Positions 40,494 to 50,644 are shown, counted from the first letter of the stretch. The stretch is 64,000 nt of DNA from Orientallactaga sibirica (GCA_036365145.1 JAEOAD010000982.1:6660001-6724000), one strand, 5' to 3'. Numbers and translations are program-made. The notes: generated by a model not told the origin, from the letters alone.

Positions 40494-40905
40494 CATTTTC
40501 AGGGGCCAAAGATCTAATTTCTCTTGTCTTAACTTTTTCTCTGCCTGTATGTCTCCATGTGGTTCACTATACGTTCCTACCACCAGATGGTGGAAAGGGA
40601 AAAGGAAACAACAGGCTGGTAAATGAATGTGGTTGCAGGCAAGTATCTATCTATGGCTGACAGGTGTGGTGGGGAGTAGACCCAAAAGGGAGCTTGTGAG
40701 TTGCCCAGAAATCCCCACGAACTCCAGTTTTCACTGTTGTCACCCACTCAACCTTTGGCTCTCCATATTTGAGGGTCAATATGGCACCATGATTCTTGTT
40801 GGGGAGGGAGCCAGTCTTTGTTTCTAAACCTGGGATAATTTCTGAGCAATCCAATTCTAGCTGGCCCAGGCAGGCTGGCTGGTATGTGGTAAGGGGCTTT
40901 AGGTG
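40494..40905. other. Low-copy sequence upstream of the CpG island
   Basis: No SINE or L1 landmarks. It contains CCACCAGATGGTGG (40,580-40,593), a palindromic match to a CTCF core or tandem E-box-like word. The overlapping open frames show no domain. Confidence 0.4.
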
Positions 40906-41439
40906 AGAGGTGGGGACGCGCACGCCCCTCCAGCCTCTCTGTGCCCTTCTCTATCCCATCACCTTCTCCACTCAGAATTTGCACCTGGCCTGCCTGCGTG
41001 CCCACGATGTACCGAAGGTACCCGGTCTCCCCTCCCAACAGGCCCCTTTCGTGCCTCCAACGGCCCTGAGTCACCTGTTAAAACTCAGCAGGTGTTCTGC
41101 TCCTCTTCACCTGGTCCCGATCCACTCCCCACCCACCTGTCCTCACCCCAGCTCATCGCCCCTTCCGGGCCCGCCCCTTTTCTCATTTTCCACGTGCCCC
41201 CCACAGCTCCGACGCCCCTCCCTCACGGACCCCTACATCTCCTCCGGTCTCGAGGAGTCTCGCGGCATTTCCTGGGGCGTTAGCCGGGGCCTCCGCGGAT
41301 TAGGGGCGGCTGCTCGGAGCTCGGGCCCTTCGGAGCGGGCGGCGTGTGAGGAGGAGGGCACCGGAGCCACCTCCGCCGCAGGGGCGCGCCAGGGGAGCCA
41401 GGCCGGACGCGGCTCGAGCCCCGCCCCTTTCGGGCCCCG

Positions 41440-41570
41440 CCCCCGCCCTGGCGGCCGCGCGTCCCCTGCAGGCGGAGCCGCGGGAACATCGCAGCCGCGG
41501 CGCTGAGGCGGAGGAGGGGAGTGCGAGCAGGCGGCGCGGCAGCGGCTGCCCGGCACTGTGCTGGGCGGCG

Positions 41571-41602
<32 letters not shown>

Positions 41603-41886
41603 CGCAATTTCCACACTCACAGAGCAGGAAACCCGGCGCAGCCGGGCGCAGCGGGCCGCGATGCAGCAGCAGCAGCAGGAGTCGCCCCAGGGCAGCGGCA
41701 GAAGCAGCAGCGGGCGGCGCTGAGTGGTCACCGCCGTCTCTGAGGAAGAAGTCGGCCCAGCCGCCACCGCGTCCCGACGCCCGCGCCCCGGCCCCCGTGC
41801 GGCGATCCTCGGCGCCCCGAACCTCACGTCCGGCTCCGCCAACTTTTACGCTGCCTCGGCGGCCCGGCCCGGCTCGACGCCAATGG
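41440..41886 (+). CDS. First exon of a + strand gene (5' leader plus start codon)
   Basis: Candidate exon 1 in the CpG island. The leader is GC-rich. The first ATG after the upstream ORF is at 41,883-41,885, and after one further G the sequence is GTAAGTGAGG, a near-consensus 5' splice site with its GT at 41,887. The coding part of the exon would therefore be only ATGG, and codon 2 would begin with G (Gly, Ala, Val, Asp or Glu). Start codons separated from the rest by a phase-1 intron are known in some EF-hand and N-myristoylated protein genes. Calcineurin B (PPP3R1, second residue Gly) is one candidate I considered, but I cannot show it from this sequence. The left boundary is arbitrary because the transcription start is unknown. 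It could instead be a wholly non-coding first exon in which this ATG is incidental. Confidence 0.5.
41572..41602 (+). repeat. T31 homopolymer in the promoter/5' leader
   Basis: 31 consecutive T inside CpG-rich sequence, with no retroposon beside it. Confidence 0.95.
41661..41723 (+). CDS. Upstream ORF, 20 codons
   Basis: ATG followed by five glutamine codons (MQQQQQESPQGSGRSSSGRR) and a TGA stop. The sequence before the ATG is GGGCCGCG, with G at -3 but C at +4, so the start context is moderate. It ends 159 bases before the candidate main start, a spacing compatible with reinitiation. Whether it is translated depends on the true transcription start, which is not visible. It is more likely regulatory than a source of a stable peptide. 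Confidence 0.4.
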   Translation: MQQQQQESPQGSGRSSSGRR

Positions 41887-42300
41887 GTAAGTGAGGGGCC
41901 GCGCGAAGCCTCGAGCCCATCTTCTCCTGGGGTAGGCGCGCCCATCCTGAGATCGCGGACCCAGGGAGGGCGTCCCGGAGCTGGGCCCCGGCGGATGACA
42001 TCGCTCTGGGAGTCCTCACCAGCCTTGCGCACCCCAATTCACTCCCACTTGGTTTCGTGTCCCTGTGGAGCCAGCGCGCGGCGCCGACGGGAACCTGCGG
42101 GGGCCTGGGCTAAGGATTGCGGGGGGGGGTTGGCCCCCTGGGCCGCTAGAGCTGAGGTTTGCAGGGGGTGTGGTTGGTTTTTTTTTTCGGGTGGGCGGGG
42201 AGAGTTTTGCCTTGGCCATTTTCTCACCCAAGATCACCCTTCTTTGCGCTGCAGATGCAGGTTTTGGGACATGGTGGGCTCTGGCCCTGCGTTGAGCTTG

Positions 42301-43175
42301 CTGTGCCCACCTGGCCCAGCCTGGCAGGGACCAGGAATATGGGAATGAATCTCCGGAGACGGGTTGGATTGCGTTTTGGTGCGGGCTGATAGGACTGATG
42401 GAAGGTTAGGAACCGTCTCAATAGGTCCACAGCTCTTGATGAGCCTTCCTTTGCGTCCCCTTCACCTTTTGCTTCCAACCCAGACTCCCGCTCCGCCTGG
42501 CCCCTCTTCACTCTTTGATGCCCAAAGGCTACTTACCACAGCCTCCTCTAAGTCTGCAGGCCTAGGAGGATGGTGATCCAGTCCTTGATTTAGTTACTAA
42601 ACATAATTTCCAAGTAGATACCTAACATTATGTCTCTTGGGTCCCACTTGGTATAGACCCAATAGTATGGGAACCACCTTGCTGCCTAGATGAGCTGATT
42701 CTTTACTGGGTAAAGGACTTATGATTGCCTGGGTTGCTAAACGTTTGGTTTGCCCAGGTAATATTGTTACGGACAGCTAACCTAAGTTTTTTATGCCTCT
42801 GGCAGATCATTTTTGGGTGTTTTTAGGCCAATCACAGGAAGTGTGCACATTATAATAAATCATATTAAAGTGAGACCTTTCTCTATTCAGGTAATAGAGG
42901 TTGATTGGGTACACCAGTCACATGATAATAGGCAAGCAATCATAGGATGCGCATGAATATAGAAGCACAGGAGGAGAGGTTTAACCCAGTCTGTCATTGA
43001 TCCGCAAAGTTCAAATCCTATTTGTAATCACTTATCAAAATGGTTTTCTTTTTCCAAAGTGGTGGTAATCTGATGACCTCTTAGTTTAATGTTACTTTTT
43101 TTTCACAGTGCCCTTCTGTGATGACACCACTCCTAGTCTAAATTAGTACCTTTCTCATACTACACCTTTTTATTG
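42301..43175 (+). other. Low-copy sequence downstream of the CpG island
   Basis: GC content falls after 42,300. Then comes AT-richer sequence with no repeat landmark and no convincing exon. Confidence 0.35.
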
Positions 43176-43177
43176 TT

Positions 43178-43425
43178 GGGGAGTTGCACCCACGCGTGCA
43201 TGATCAGATCACAAACTTTCAAGTATCTTTGCCTCCTGCAGCTAATTGCTCCTGAACTTCCAGGAAATTCTCCTGTTTCCATTTCCCATCTTGCTGTAGT
43301 CATGATGGGATTATAGAAGCCTGCCACAGTTTGTGAATTTTACATTGGGTTTGGGGTTCTGAACTCGGGACTCAGGTTTGTTAGGCAAGCTCTTTATCCA
43401 CTGAGCATCTCTCCAGCCCCTGACA
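43178..43425 (-). mobile_element. B4-like composite SINE
   Basis: Reverse copy: TTGCCTCCTGCAGC, GATGGGATTATAGAAGC, GAGCATCTCTCCAGCCCC. Confidence 0.65.
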
Positions 43426-43484
43426 CCTTTTTTCATAGCAGTATTACCTATTACAGTGTGTTTATTATTTAACTCCCCTATTGC

Positions 43485-43612
43485 TTAATGACCATGGGGA
43501 TAGTGTTGGGTTCTATGGTGTTGCTCAAAACTGTTTTCTTTGATAACTGGAGCAGAGCAGGCTCTAAATAAATATTGAATGAATAAATGAATGAGTGAGT
43601 GAGTGGCATGAA
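43485..43612 (+). mobile_element. MIR/L2-like 3' end
   Basis: GCTCTAAATAAATATTGAATG followed by AATAAATGAATGAG repeats is typical of MIR or L2 ends. Confidence 0.4.
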
Positions 43613-43734
43613 ATACTCATAATCTGTGGAAGACACAACACTTAATTCACACTCTTGCTTTTGACTTTGATGGAATGATTTAGTTCACTGACAGAAGTAT
43701 ATACTAGTTCATTGACAAAAGTATATACACTGTA

Positions 43735-44122
43735 GCAGACAGCTTCAGGTTCGCTGAGATGAACTTCCAGACCAGGCACAGTTATGGAGGAAGGGATATT
43801 ATTTATTGAAGCTTACATATCCAGGGGAAGTTCCATAATGGCAGGAGAAGCGGCCTGCCTTCATAGGGCCAAGCAGAGAGAGAAAAACCAACCAGCCACA
43901 CAGCACACAGAGCAAAACTACTGCCAAAAGGTCACACAGCACACTTCAGGAACTCCCGCTAGGCACATTTGCATATCTTTACAATGGAATCTCAAACCCA
44001 CACCATTAACACCTTAAGACCAGCCCCCAGTGACATTGCCTCTAGCAAGGTGATTGCAGATGCAAAGTATAACTAATAAAACACTGAATATATTGGGGGA
44101 CATATATTCAAACTACCACATA
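43735..44122. mobile_element. Rodent interspersed repeat, URR1/hAT-like
   Basis: TATCCAGGGGAAGTTCCATAATGGCAG and the right end ATTCAAACTACCACA match 12,976-13,330 in order, with many differences. Confidence 0.5.
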
Positions 44123-44424
44123 TGTTAAACCTCATGATCACTTTATTAACATATTACTTTCTCCTGAGGTAGCCAGAATCTTATGATCACCTTTCATTTT
44201 GGATGGGCCACTGAGGGAGTTATGCACAAAAAGCAGGAGGTAGAGATGTGTGCTTGTGTTTGCATAGCCAGCCTGTGCTTTATAGCTGTCAATGGGAATA
44301 GGACTGAGTCTCCTTTAAGAGGAAAAAGACTTGTTTGTCATTGAGATCTGAACTGTTTTCATTCTTTAGACTTTCCTAAGAAAGAGTGTGCTTCTGCAGT
44401 TTATAGCCCTTTCAAGTTTCTTTA

Positions 44425-44447
44425 TTTTTTAAAAATTTATTTTATTT

Positions 44448-44500
<53 letters not shown>

Positions 44501-44620
44501 TGGGCACACCAGATCCTTCATCCACTGCAAATGAACTCCATATGCATGTGCCACCATGTGCATCTGGCTTACGTGGGTCCTGGGGAATCGAACCTGGTTC
44601 CAGGCAAGCAGCAGTTAATA
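44425..44620 (-). mobile_element. tRNA/ID-headed SINE with (GA)16, head truncated
   Basis: Reverse copy; the GA tract is 44,452-44,485 followed by (GACA)4. It stops at CAGGCAAGCAGC before the head. Confidence 0.85.
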
Positions 44621-45265
44621 CTTGGAGGTGCTAAATTAAAATAAATGTAATTAATTCATTTTAAAGTATATAGTGGAATATCAGGTGCATGAAGTAGCTT
44701 GTGGGTAAAGATCAACTGCTGTTTTCTAAAGTAGCTGTGTATTTGCAATGAAGTACAGATATGTAGCAGTTGATTCTGTATATTTTCCCATAGAAATGCC
44801 TACTAGTACTAGGATTTTGTGTACCCACAGAGGCACAGCCCTTTCACCTGAGTCTCTTTGATTTTCAGAAGATTTATCCAGTTTATCAATTCGATACACT
44901 TGCATTCTTGCTTGGCCTGATAATGATTTTTCTGTTGATGGATAACACAGACAAAATGTATTATGTAGTCTTGGTCTGAACAATAACTGAAAAGCATAAA
45001 ATCCCTCATCCTGAAATGAAGTTGGTTAGCTGTGAAATGGTCTCTTACAAAGCCCTATGAACTAGGCTGGGAGATGCCGTCAGTGCCAGAAACAGGGAAA
45101 GCCAACCCAAATCTGGGAAGAGTAAAGGCTTCACAAGTCAATCAAATGATTTCTGTTTGAAGATTTCCAGACAACAAAGTATGGGGTAATATGCTATATC
45201 AGTGTGGAGTATGCTATGCTAAAGCTGAAGTGATTGTCACTCCCAAACAAGCCTTGAGTTAAAAA
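44621..45265. other. Low-copy intronic sequence
   Basis: No repeat landmark. Open frames at 44,726-45,009 (minus) are short and without known motifs. Confidence 0.3.
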
Positions 45266-45486
45266 TGGAGGAAAGGGCTGAAGAAAAGGCTTAGCAGTTA
45301 AGGCACTTGCCTGTGAAGCCTAAGGATCCAGGTTTGATTCCTCAGCACCCTCAAAAAGCTAGATGCACGAGGTGGCGTTCATTCCTTGCAATGGATAGAG
45401 GCTCTGGTGCACCCATTCTTTCTCTCTATCTGCCTCTCCCTCTCTCTCCCCTTCTCTCTCTCAAATAAATAAATAAATAAATATTT
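45266..45486 (+). mobile_element. tRNA/ID-headed SINE
   Basis: Forward copy; AAAAATGGAGGAAAG on both sides (45,261 and 45,488). Confidence 0.93.
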
Positions 45487-45664
45487 TTAAAAATGGAGGA
45501 AAGCTCTCTCACCTCTATTGTGCATGACCTTTATCCCTACATATCTACCATGGCCCAGATCAAAACTTTGCAGTCATCTTGGTTGTTTCTGGTCTCACTC
45601 CTTCAGTTGTTTGGTATTATTGATATTATATCTTTAATACTTGTGTTTGTAGTTGTTTTCTTAT

Positions 45665-45850
45665 TTTATTTTTATTTATTTATCGGAGAGAAAGAGAATG
45701 GGCATGCCAGGACCTCTAGCCACTGCGAATGAACTCCAGACACATGTGCCCACCTTGTGCATTTGGCTTACATGGGTTCTGGGGAGTCTAACCCAGGTCC
45801 TTAGGCTTTGCAGGCAAATGCCTTCACCACTAAGCCATGTCTTCAGCCCT
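45665..45850 (-). mobile_element. tRNA/ID-headed SINE
   Basis: Reverse copy; GTAGTTGTTTTC and ATAGTTGTTTTC are the flanks. Confidence 0.92.
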
Positions 45851-45854
45851 ATAG

Positions 45855-46915
45855 TTGTTTTCAAGTGTGTTTCATACAGTTGTCAGTATTGGTCTGTTTG
45901 TCCATTCTGTAAATTATTTATTGATCTCCTGCTTTGTGCCAGGGATAACTTCATAGCTCACATGGACCTACCAGCTTGGGTTTCTCAGTCTAGTAGAGGA
46001 CTTGAGTGCAATGGTGGTGGCAGCATGTAACTAAAAGACCCACTATCACAGGTCTTGTGAAAGAAAAGGAGAATCTGGTGATGTCTGTGAGGAGACTGCG
46101 AGTCATCACTGCTGTCTAGCCACATACCCTTAGGAACACACCTGGAGTTCAACAAGCTGGGTTTCTTGTTTTCCTCATTGTAAGGAGAACACACACCCAT
46201 GGGGGCCATGATGCATCTGAACAAGAGGGTGCATGTGAGTGAGGCTGACATATAGGATTTGTACCTGTGTCACGGTGGTTAGAGGAATGCTTAAGGGAAT
46301 TAGGCATTACTTTAGGTTGGATGTTGCCTGGGCTACTTCTGTGATTATCAACAAATATTTTCTAGAAGTGGGAAACATTGGGGCCAGGTTAAATTTGGTA
46401 GATAAGCAGTAGACCTTGTATATGCAGGTTGGAGATGTCTGGTCACATTTGTGGGTTGGATAAAGCTTATGTTTTTCTGTGTTCAAACATGATCATGGAG
46501 GGGCTTTTGTGTCTTCTTCCTTTTTGGTCACAGAGTGGCCTTGCTGATTTCTGGTGGCTGGGGTATTGTTTCTGTTCAACAGCAGCTCCCAGAGAGCAGG
46601 ACCATGGTCCTGTTTCTCAGCATTAGGTAAGACATGAGAAGTTACAGTGAATAGGAGGTGGTAGGTGAGGAGAATGACTTCCTAGGGTATATTTTGTGCC
46701 TACTTCCTTAATATCAGCTACCATTAGTCTTGGACTTTTGTTCAATATTAAGCAAAATGGACAAATGAAAAGCTATACCAGAGGAAGACGTGGGGTAACA
46801 CCGAGTAAGCTGCTAAAAACTAGAAGTCAGGCTCTTCATGGGAAAGATGCAGCGTGGAAAAAATATTAGAAAACACTAGAATCCTTACAATATTAGAGAA
46901 GGAAGGTCCCTAATA
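45855..46915. other. Low-copy intronic sequence
   Basis: About 1 kb with at most a weak MIR/L2-like patch at 45,905-45,960 (ATTTATTGATCTCCTGC, TTTGTGCCAGGG). No exon recognised. Confidence 0.35.
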
Positions 46916-46916
46916 C

Positions 46917-47062
46917 AGTGGTTTTCATAGTGTGGATCCCTTTAGATGTATAAATTTTCTGGTCCTATCCCACCAGACCTGCTGCATTAGGAATTCTGGG
47001 TGCTTAGCAGCAATCTGTATTTTAATAAGTCCTCCAGGTAGTATTCTGATGAATGGTAAAGT
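46917..47062 (+). mobile_element. MER5-type hAT DNA transposon remnant
   Basis: CAGTGGTTTTCATAGTGTGG, CCACCAGACCTGCTGCATTAG, CAGCAATCTGTATTTTAATAAGTCCTCCAGG follows the MER5A order from its left end. Non-autonomous, ancient mammalian. Confidence 0.78.
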
Positions 47063-47289
47063 ATATACCATCCTTACCTTACAGAAGAGTACTCCTGGCT
47101 CACTGGAGTACCCAAGTCACTTTCTCCAGAAGCAAGATGTTCTGGGCATTAGGATGTAGACATCTGGGGGTATGGGGAGGCAATGTTATTCTTCCTATCA
47201 CACATTTTGTTTCTCCTGGATAATTGAACATTCATAGTTAATTGTCTACTTCCTGCTTGAAGATTCCATCATTGGTTTTAGACTTAGAT

Positions 47290-47506
47290 TTTTTAAAAAA
47301 TATTTATTTATTTGAGACAAAGAAAGAGGCAGATAGAGGGTGAGTTAAGTATGGGTGTGCTAGGCCTTCCTGTCACTGTAAACGAGCTCTGGACACATGT
47401 GCCACTTTGTGCATCTGGCTTTATGTGGGTACTGGGTAATTGAACCCTGGCCATAGCTTTGCAAGCAAGCACCTTTAACCACTGAACTATTTCTCCAGCC
47501 CTAAAC
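47290..47506 (-). mobile_element. tRNA/ID-headed SINE
   Basis: Reverse copy; TTTTAGACTTAGATTTTTT and CCCTAAACTTTGATTTTT suggest a diverged TSD. Confidence 0.85.
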
Positions 47507-47539
47507 TTTGATTTTTAAAGTGTATTAACAAAGCCACTT

Positions 47540-47908
47540 GCTAGAATTTGATTGTTCCACCAAAAGTTCATGTGTTGGAAACTTAGTCTACAAATAAATG
47601 TTAATGGTATTTGGAGGTGGAGCCCTAGAAGAGATCATGAGAGCAAGCCTTCATGGTGTTATTAGTGATTTTATAAGAACAGAAAGAGGCCCAAGTTAGC
47701 ATACTTGCTCTGTCATGGAATGTGATGTCCTCTGCTATGTTACCTGGCAGCAACATAGCTCATACCAGGAACAAGGCAAATCCAATGCTGTGCTTATGGA
47801 CTTCCTAGATTTCAGAAGAGTAAGCCAAATAGACTTCTATTCTTTTTATGTTGTCTAGTCCCAGGTATTTTGTTATGGAACACAAAATAGATTAAGACAC
47901 CATCTTAA
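47540..47908 (+). mobile_element. MaLR-type LTR (MST/THE-like)
   Basis: TTGATTGTTCCACC, GTATTTGGAGGTGGAGCC, GATTTTATAAGAACAG and the end GTCTAGTCCCAGGTATTTTG with GATTAAGAC follow the order of an ancient MaLR LTR. Confidence 0.6.
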
Positions 47909-48139
47909 AGCTAGACTTTGCATTAATTATTTTCCTCTTTCACTGCTCTTTGTCTTGAGACAGGTCCTCTTCCCCCACCCACACTTTCACTATGGATCCT
48001 GCCCTGCACTTACCAGGACCGTTGTCCTCTGGCACTGCCCTGATTGTGTTTTTAGAATCTGTTCATGACAAGGTAACTCATGGACAATCTCCCAAATCGC
48101 AAAACAGATATATGTCAGCATTTTTGACTGTTTGAGGCT

Positions 48140-48298
48140 AAAGACTTGAACTCTCTCTCTCTGTGTATACATGTTCATGTTTGTGTGCACATGTATGTAT
48201 GAGTGTACCCATGTGCATGTCATGACAATGTGTGGAAGACAGAGGACAACTTCACATGTTGGTCCTTGGCTTGCACTTCCAGTGTTTGTGGCAGGATC
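48140..48298 (-). mobile_element. B4-like composite SINE, part 1
   Basis: GT-rich tail, TGTGGAAGACAGAGGACAAC; interrupted at GGCAGGATCTTTTT. Confidence 0.65.
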
Positions 48299-48299
48299 T

Positions 48300-48325
48300 T
48301 TTTAAAAATATTTATTTACTTATTT

Positions 48326-48377
<52 letters not shown>

Positions 48378-48557
48378 TGGGGAGAGAAAGAGGCAGATAG
48401 AGAGAATGGGCGCACGAGGGCCTTCAGTCACTGCCAACATACTGCAGATGTATGTGCCATCCTGTGCATCTGGCTTATGTGGGTACTGGGGAATTGGACC
48501 TGGGTCCTTTGGCTTTGGTGGCAAGTGCCTTAACCGCTAAGCCATCTCTCCAGCCCA
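48300..48557 (-). mobile_element. tRNA/ID-headed SINE with (CA)n(GA)n
   Basis: Reverse copy with (AC)16 at 48,327-48,359 followed by (GA)9. CAGGATCTTTTT on both sides. Confidence 0.92.
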
Positions 48558-48567
48558 GGATCTTTTT

Positions 48568-48692
48568 TGTTTGTTTGAGGTAGGGTCTCACCCTAGCCCA
48601 GGCTGACCTGGAATTCACTATATAGTCACAGCGATCCTCCTACTTCTACCTCCTGAGTGCTGGGATTAAAAGTGTGCACCACCATGCCCGGC
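48568..48692 (-). mobile_element. B1 SINE, internally deleted
   Basis: Reverse copy lacking the CAGGGTGGCCTC segment. GCAGGATCTTTTCTT follows. Confidence 0.88.
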
Positions 48693-48698
48693 AGGATC

Positions 48699-48706
48699 TT
48701 TTCTTT

Positions 48707-48742
<36 letters not shown>

Positions 48743-48752
48743 TTTTTTTTTT
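48699..48752. repeat. (TTTC)n tetranucleotide tract
   Basis: About ten TTTC units then T12. Confidence 0.95.
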
Positions 48753-48754
48753 AA

Positions 48755-49057
48755 ACTTTTTGTGTGTGGATAGTGTATGGATGTGTGTGTGTGCATATGC
48801 TCACACCCAGTGCACATACATGCAGAGGCCAGACTAGAACGTTGGATGTCCTCTTCTATCACTCTTCCATTTATTTCCTTATGATAGACTTTCTCACTAA
48901 ACCTGTAGATGCCATTTTTAGTCAAAGTAGCTGACCAGCAAGCCTCATCAGTTCTCTCTTCTCTGCCCTTCTCAGGACTGGAGTTATAGGCCTGCGTGGC
49001 CACCCTTGGCTTTTTACATGGGGCCTGGGGGTTCCACTGAGCTGTCTCTCCAGCTCC
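48755..49057 (-). mobile_element. B4-like composite SINE, part 2
   Basis: GCAGAGGCCAGACTAGAACG, GACTGGAGTTATAGGCC, AGCTGTCTCTCCAGCTCC. Confidence 0.65.
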
Positions 49058-49067
49058 TGAGGCAATA

Positions 49068-49230
49068 TCTTTTTTTTTTTTTTTTGGTTTTTCCAGGTAG
49101 GGTCTCACTCTGGTCCAGGCTGACCTGGAATTAACTATGTAGTCTCAGGGTGGCCTCGAACTCATGGCGATCCTCCTACCTCTGCCTCCCGAGTGCTGGG
49201 ATTAAAGGCGTGCGCCACCACGCCCGGCTC
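49068..49230 (-). mobile_element. B1 SINE
   Basis: Reverse copy; TGAGGCAATATCTTT on both sides. Confidence 0.95.
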
Positions 49231-49244
49231 TGAGGCAATATCTT

Positions 49245-49422
49245 TAGATGTTCATGGATGTGTTTGCCAGGCTAGCTGGCCCATGAGTTTCTGAGCAATT
49301 CTGAGATTATAGATGCTAGTGCTATTACATCTGGCTTTATGTAGGGTGTGGGGATCTAAACTCAGGTATTCATGCTTGCATGGCAATCACTTTATCCACT
49401 GAGCCATTTCCCCAACTCTGGA
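49245..49422 (-). mobile_element. B4-like composite SINE, part 3
   Basis: TGCCAGGCTAGCTGGCCC, ACTTTATCCACTGAGCC, TTTCCCCAACTC head complement. Confidence 0.6.
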
Positions 49423-49424
49423 CC

Positions 49425-49610
49425 TCTTTTTCTTGGCTTCTGGGACACTGTTTTACTCCCAACTTCCTCCACTACTCCTGTTGCTGATTCTTCCTCCCCA
49501 TCCACCTCTGGGACACTATTAATCTTTGTCCTCTTCTAGTGTGAATGTGCCCTTTAGTGACCTCAATCACATTGCTGATTCAAATGTTCCCGACCCCAAT
49601 CTTGGTCTTT
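49425..49610 (-). mobile_element. Probable L2-like sequence
   Basis: CT-rich sequence in the style of reversed L2, continued in 50,515-50,640 and 51,262-51,500. Weak evidence. Confidence 0.3.
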
Positions 49611-49619
49611 GTGTGTGTT

Positions 49620-49957
49620 TATAAAAGTATTTTATTTGCAAGCAGAGAGATACAGAGGGAGAGAGTGGGGAGGAGAGAGAGAGAGACATTGAGAGATTGA
49701 GGAGAATGAGTATGGGCATGCCAGGGCCTTTAGCCACTGCAAATAAACTCCAGATCTATGCACCACTTTGTATGTATGGCTTATGTGGGTACTGAGAAAT
49801 AGAATCCAGGTTGTTAGGCTTTGCAGGCAAGTGCCTTAACCGCTGATCTATGCACCACTTTGTATGTATGGCTTATGTGGGTACTGAGAAATAGAATCCA
49901 GGTTGTTAGGCTTTGCAGGCAAGTGCCTTAACCGCTGAACCATCTCTCCAGCTTTTG
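49620..49957 (-). mobile_element. tRNA/ID-headed SINE with internal tandem duplication
   Basis: Reverse copy in which 92 bp (49,753-49,844) are repeated exactly at 49,845-49,936. The element is therefore abnormally long. Confidence 0.93.
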
Positions 49958-49967
49958 TGTTTTGTTA

Positions 49968-50135
49968 TTTTTTTTTTTTTTTTTTTTGGGGGGGGGTTCA
50001 AGGTAGGGTCTCACTCTAGCCCAGGCTAACCTGGAATTCACTATGTAGTCTTGGGCTGGCCCCGAACTCACGGTGATCCTTCTACCTCTGCCTCCTGAGT
50101 GCTGGGATTAAAGACGTGTGCCACCACGCCCAGCT
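49968..50135 (-). mobile_element. B1 SINE
   Basis: Reverse copy with T19 then G9. Confidence 0.92.
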
Positions 50136-50149
50136 TGGTCTGTGTGTTT

Positions 50150-50240
50150 TTTTTTTAAATAATTTAATTTTTTATTGACAACTTCTATACCTTCAGACAA
50201 TAAACCATGATATTTCCCTCCCCTCCCACTCCCCTTCAGT
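50150..50240 (-). mobile_element. L1 3' end, strongly 5'-truncated
   Basis: About 90 bp of reversed 3' UTR (TTTTTTATTGACAACTTC). GGTCTGTGTGTTTTT and TTGGTCTGTGTTTTT give a TSD. Confidence 0.85.
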
Positions 50241-50354
50241 TGGTCTGTGTTTTTATTAGGTAAGGATGTACTTAACGGTGTCACTGGGGTGGAAACTTCT
50301 TCCATTAGACCAATGTGTTCCTGTGCTTGGCACATGGTAAGCCTATAAATAATA

Positions 50355-50500
50355 GTGGTTGGTCGGCTGTGGATCCCAGCACTCAGGAGGCAGTGGTAGG
50401 AGGATCACTGTGAGTTTGAGGCCAGCCTGAGAATACATACTGAGTTCCAAGTCAGCCTGGGCTAGAGTGAGACCCTATCTCTAAAAAGAAAAAAAAAAGA
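50355..50500 (+). mobile_element. B1 SINE, diverged
   Basis: Forward copy starting GTCGGCTGTGGATCCCAGC (left end shortened). Confidence 0.82.
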
Positions 50501-50514
50501 CTAAAATACTGGTC

Positions 50515-50640
50515 CAGTTGAATCCCATTCACAACCTCTCACTCACCTCCTCCAGGTGTGTCTTAAACACTTCCAACTGAGCATGCTGCAAACTGAGCTC
50601 AACATTTCTCCATCATATTTCCTGCTTGATCTGTCTTTTT
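50515..50640 (-). mobile_element. Probable L2-like sequence
   Basis: CTCACTCACCTCCTCCAGG and CATCATATTTCCTGC resemble reversed L2. Confidence 0.3.
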
Positions 50641-50644
50641 AAAA

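Larger units (their letters stand above)
40910..42300 (+). promoter_or_regulatory. CpG island promoter
   Basis: The only long GC- and CpG-dense stretch in the window. Visible elements are TGAGTCA (41,067-41,073), CCTTCCGGG (ETS-like, 41,161-41,169), CACGTG (41,191-41,196), GCCCCGCCCC (41,418-41,427) and CCCCGCCCCCGCCC (41,435-41,448). No TATA box is seen, so dispersed initiation around 41,440-41,660 is expected. The transcription direction is inferred from the GTAAGT donor at 41,887. Confidence 0.85.

Noticed and set aside
40910..41506. 198-codon open frame across the CpG island promoter, plus several overlapping long frames on both strands (up to 275 codons at 41,521-42,348)
   Set aside because: GC-rich sequence has few stops, so long frames are expected. 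They overlap in many frames, run through the T31 tract as poly-Phe, and show no domain.
41883..41886. Calmodulin as the identity of the gene (its first intron also follows the ATG)
   Set aside because: The exon carries an additional G before GTAAGT, and the leader does not resemble the calmodulin leaders I remember. No gene symbol was assigned.
48626..49108. 160-codon minus-strand frame
   Set aside because: It is a run through B1, a (TTTC)n tract and a B4-like SINE.
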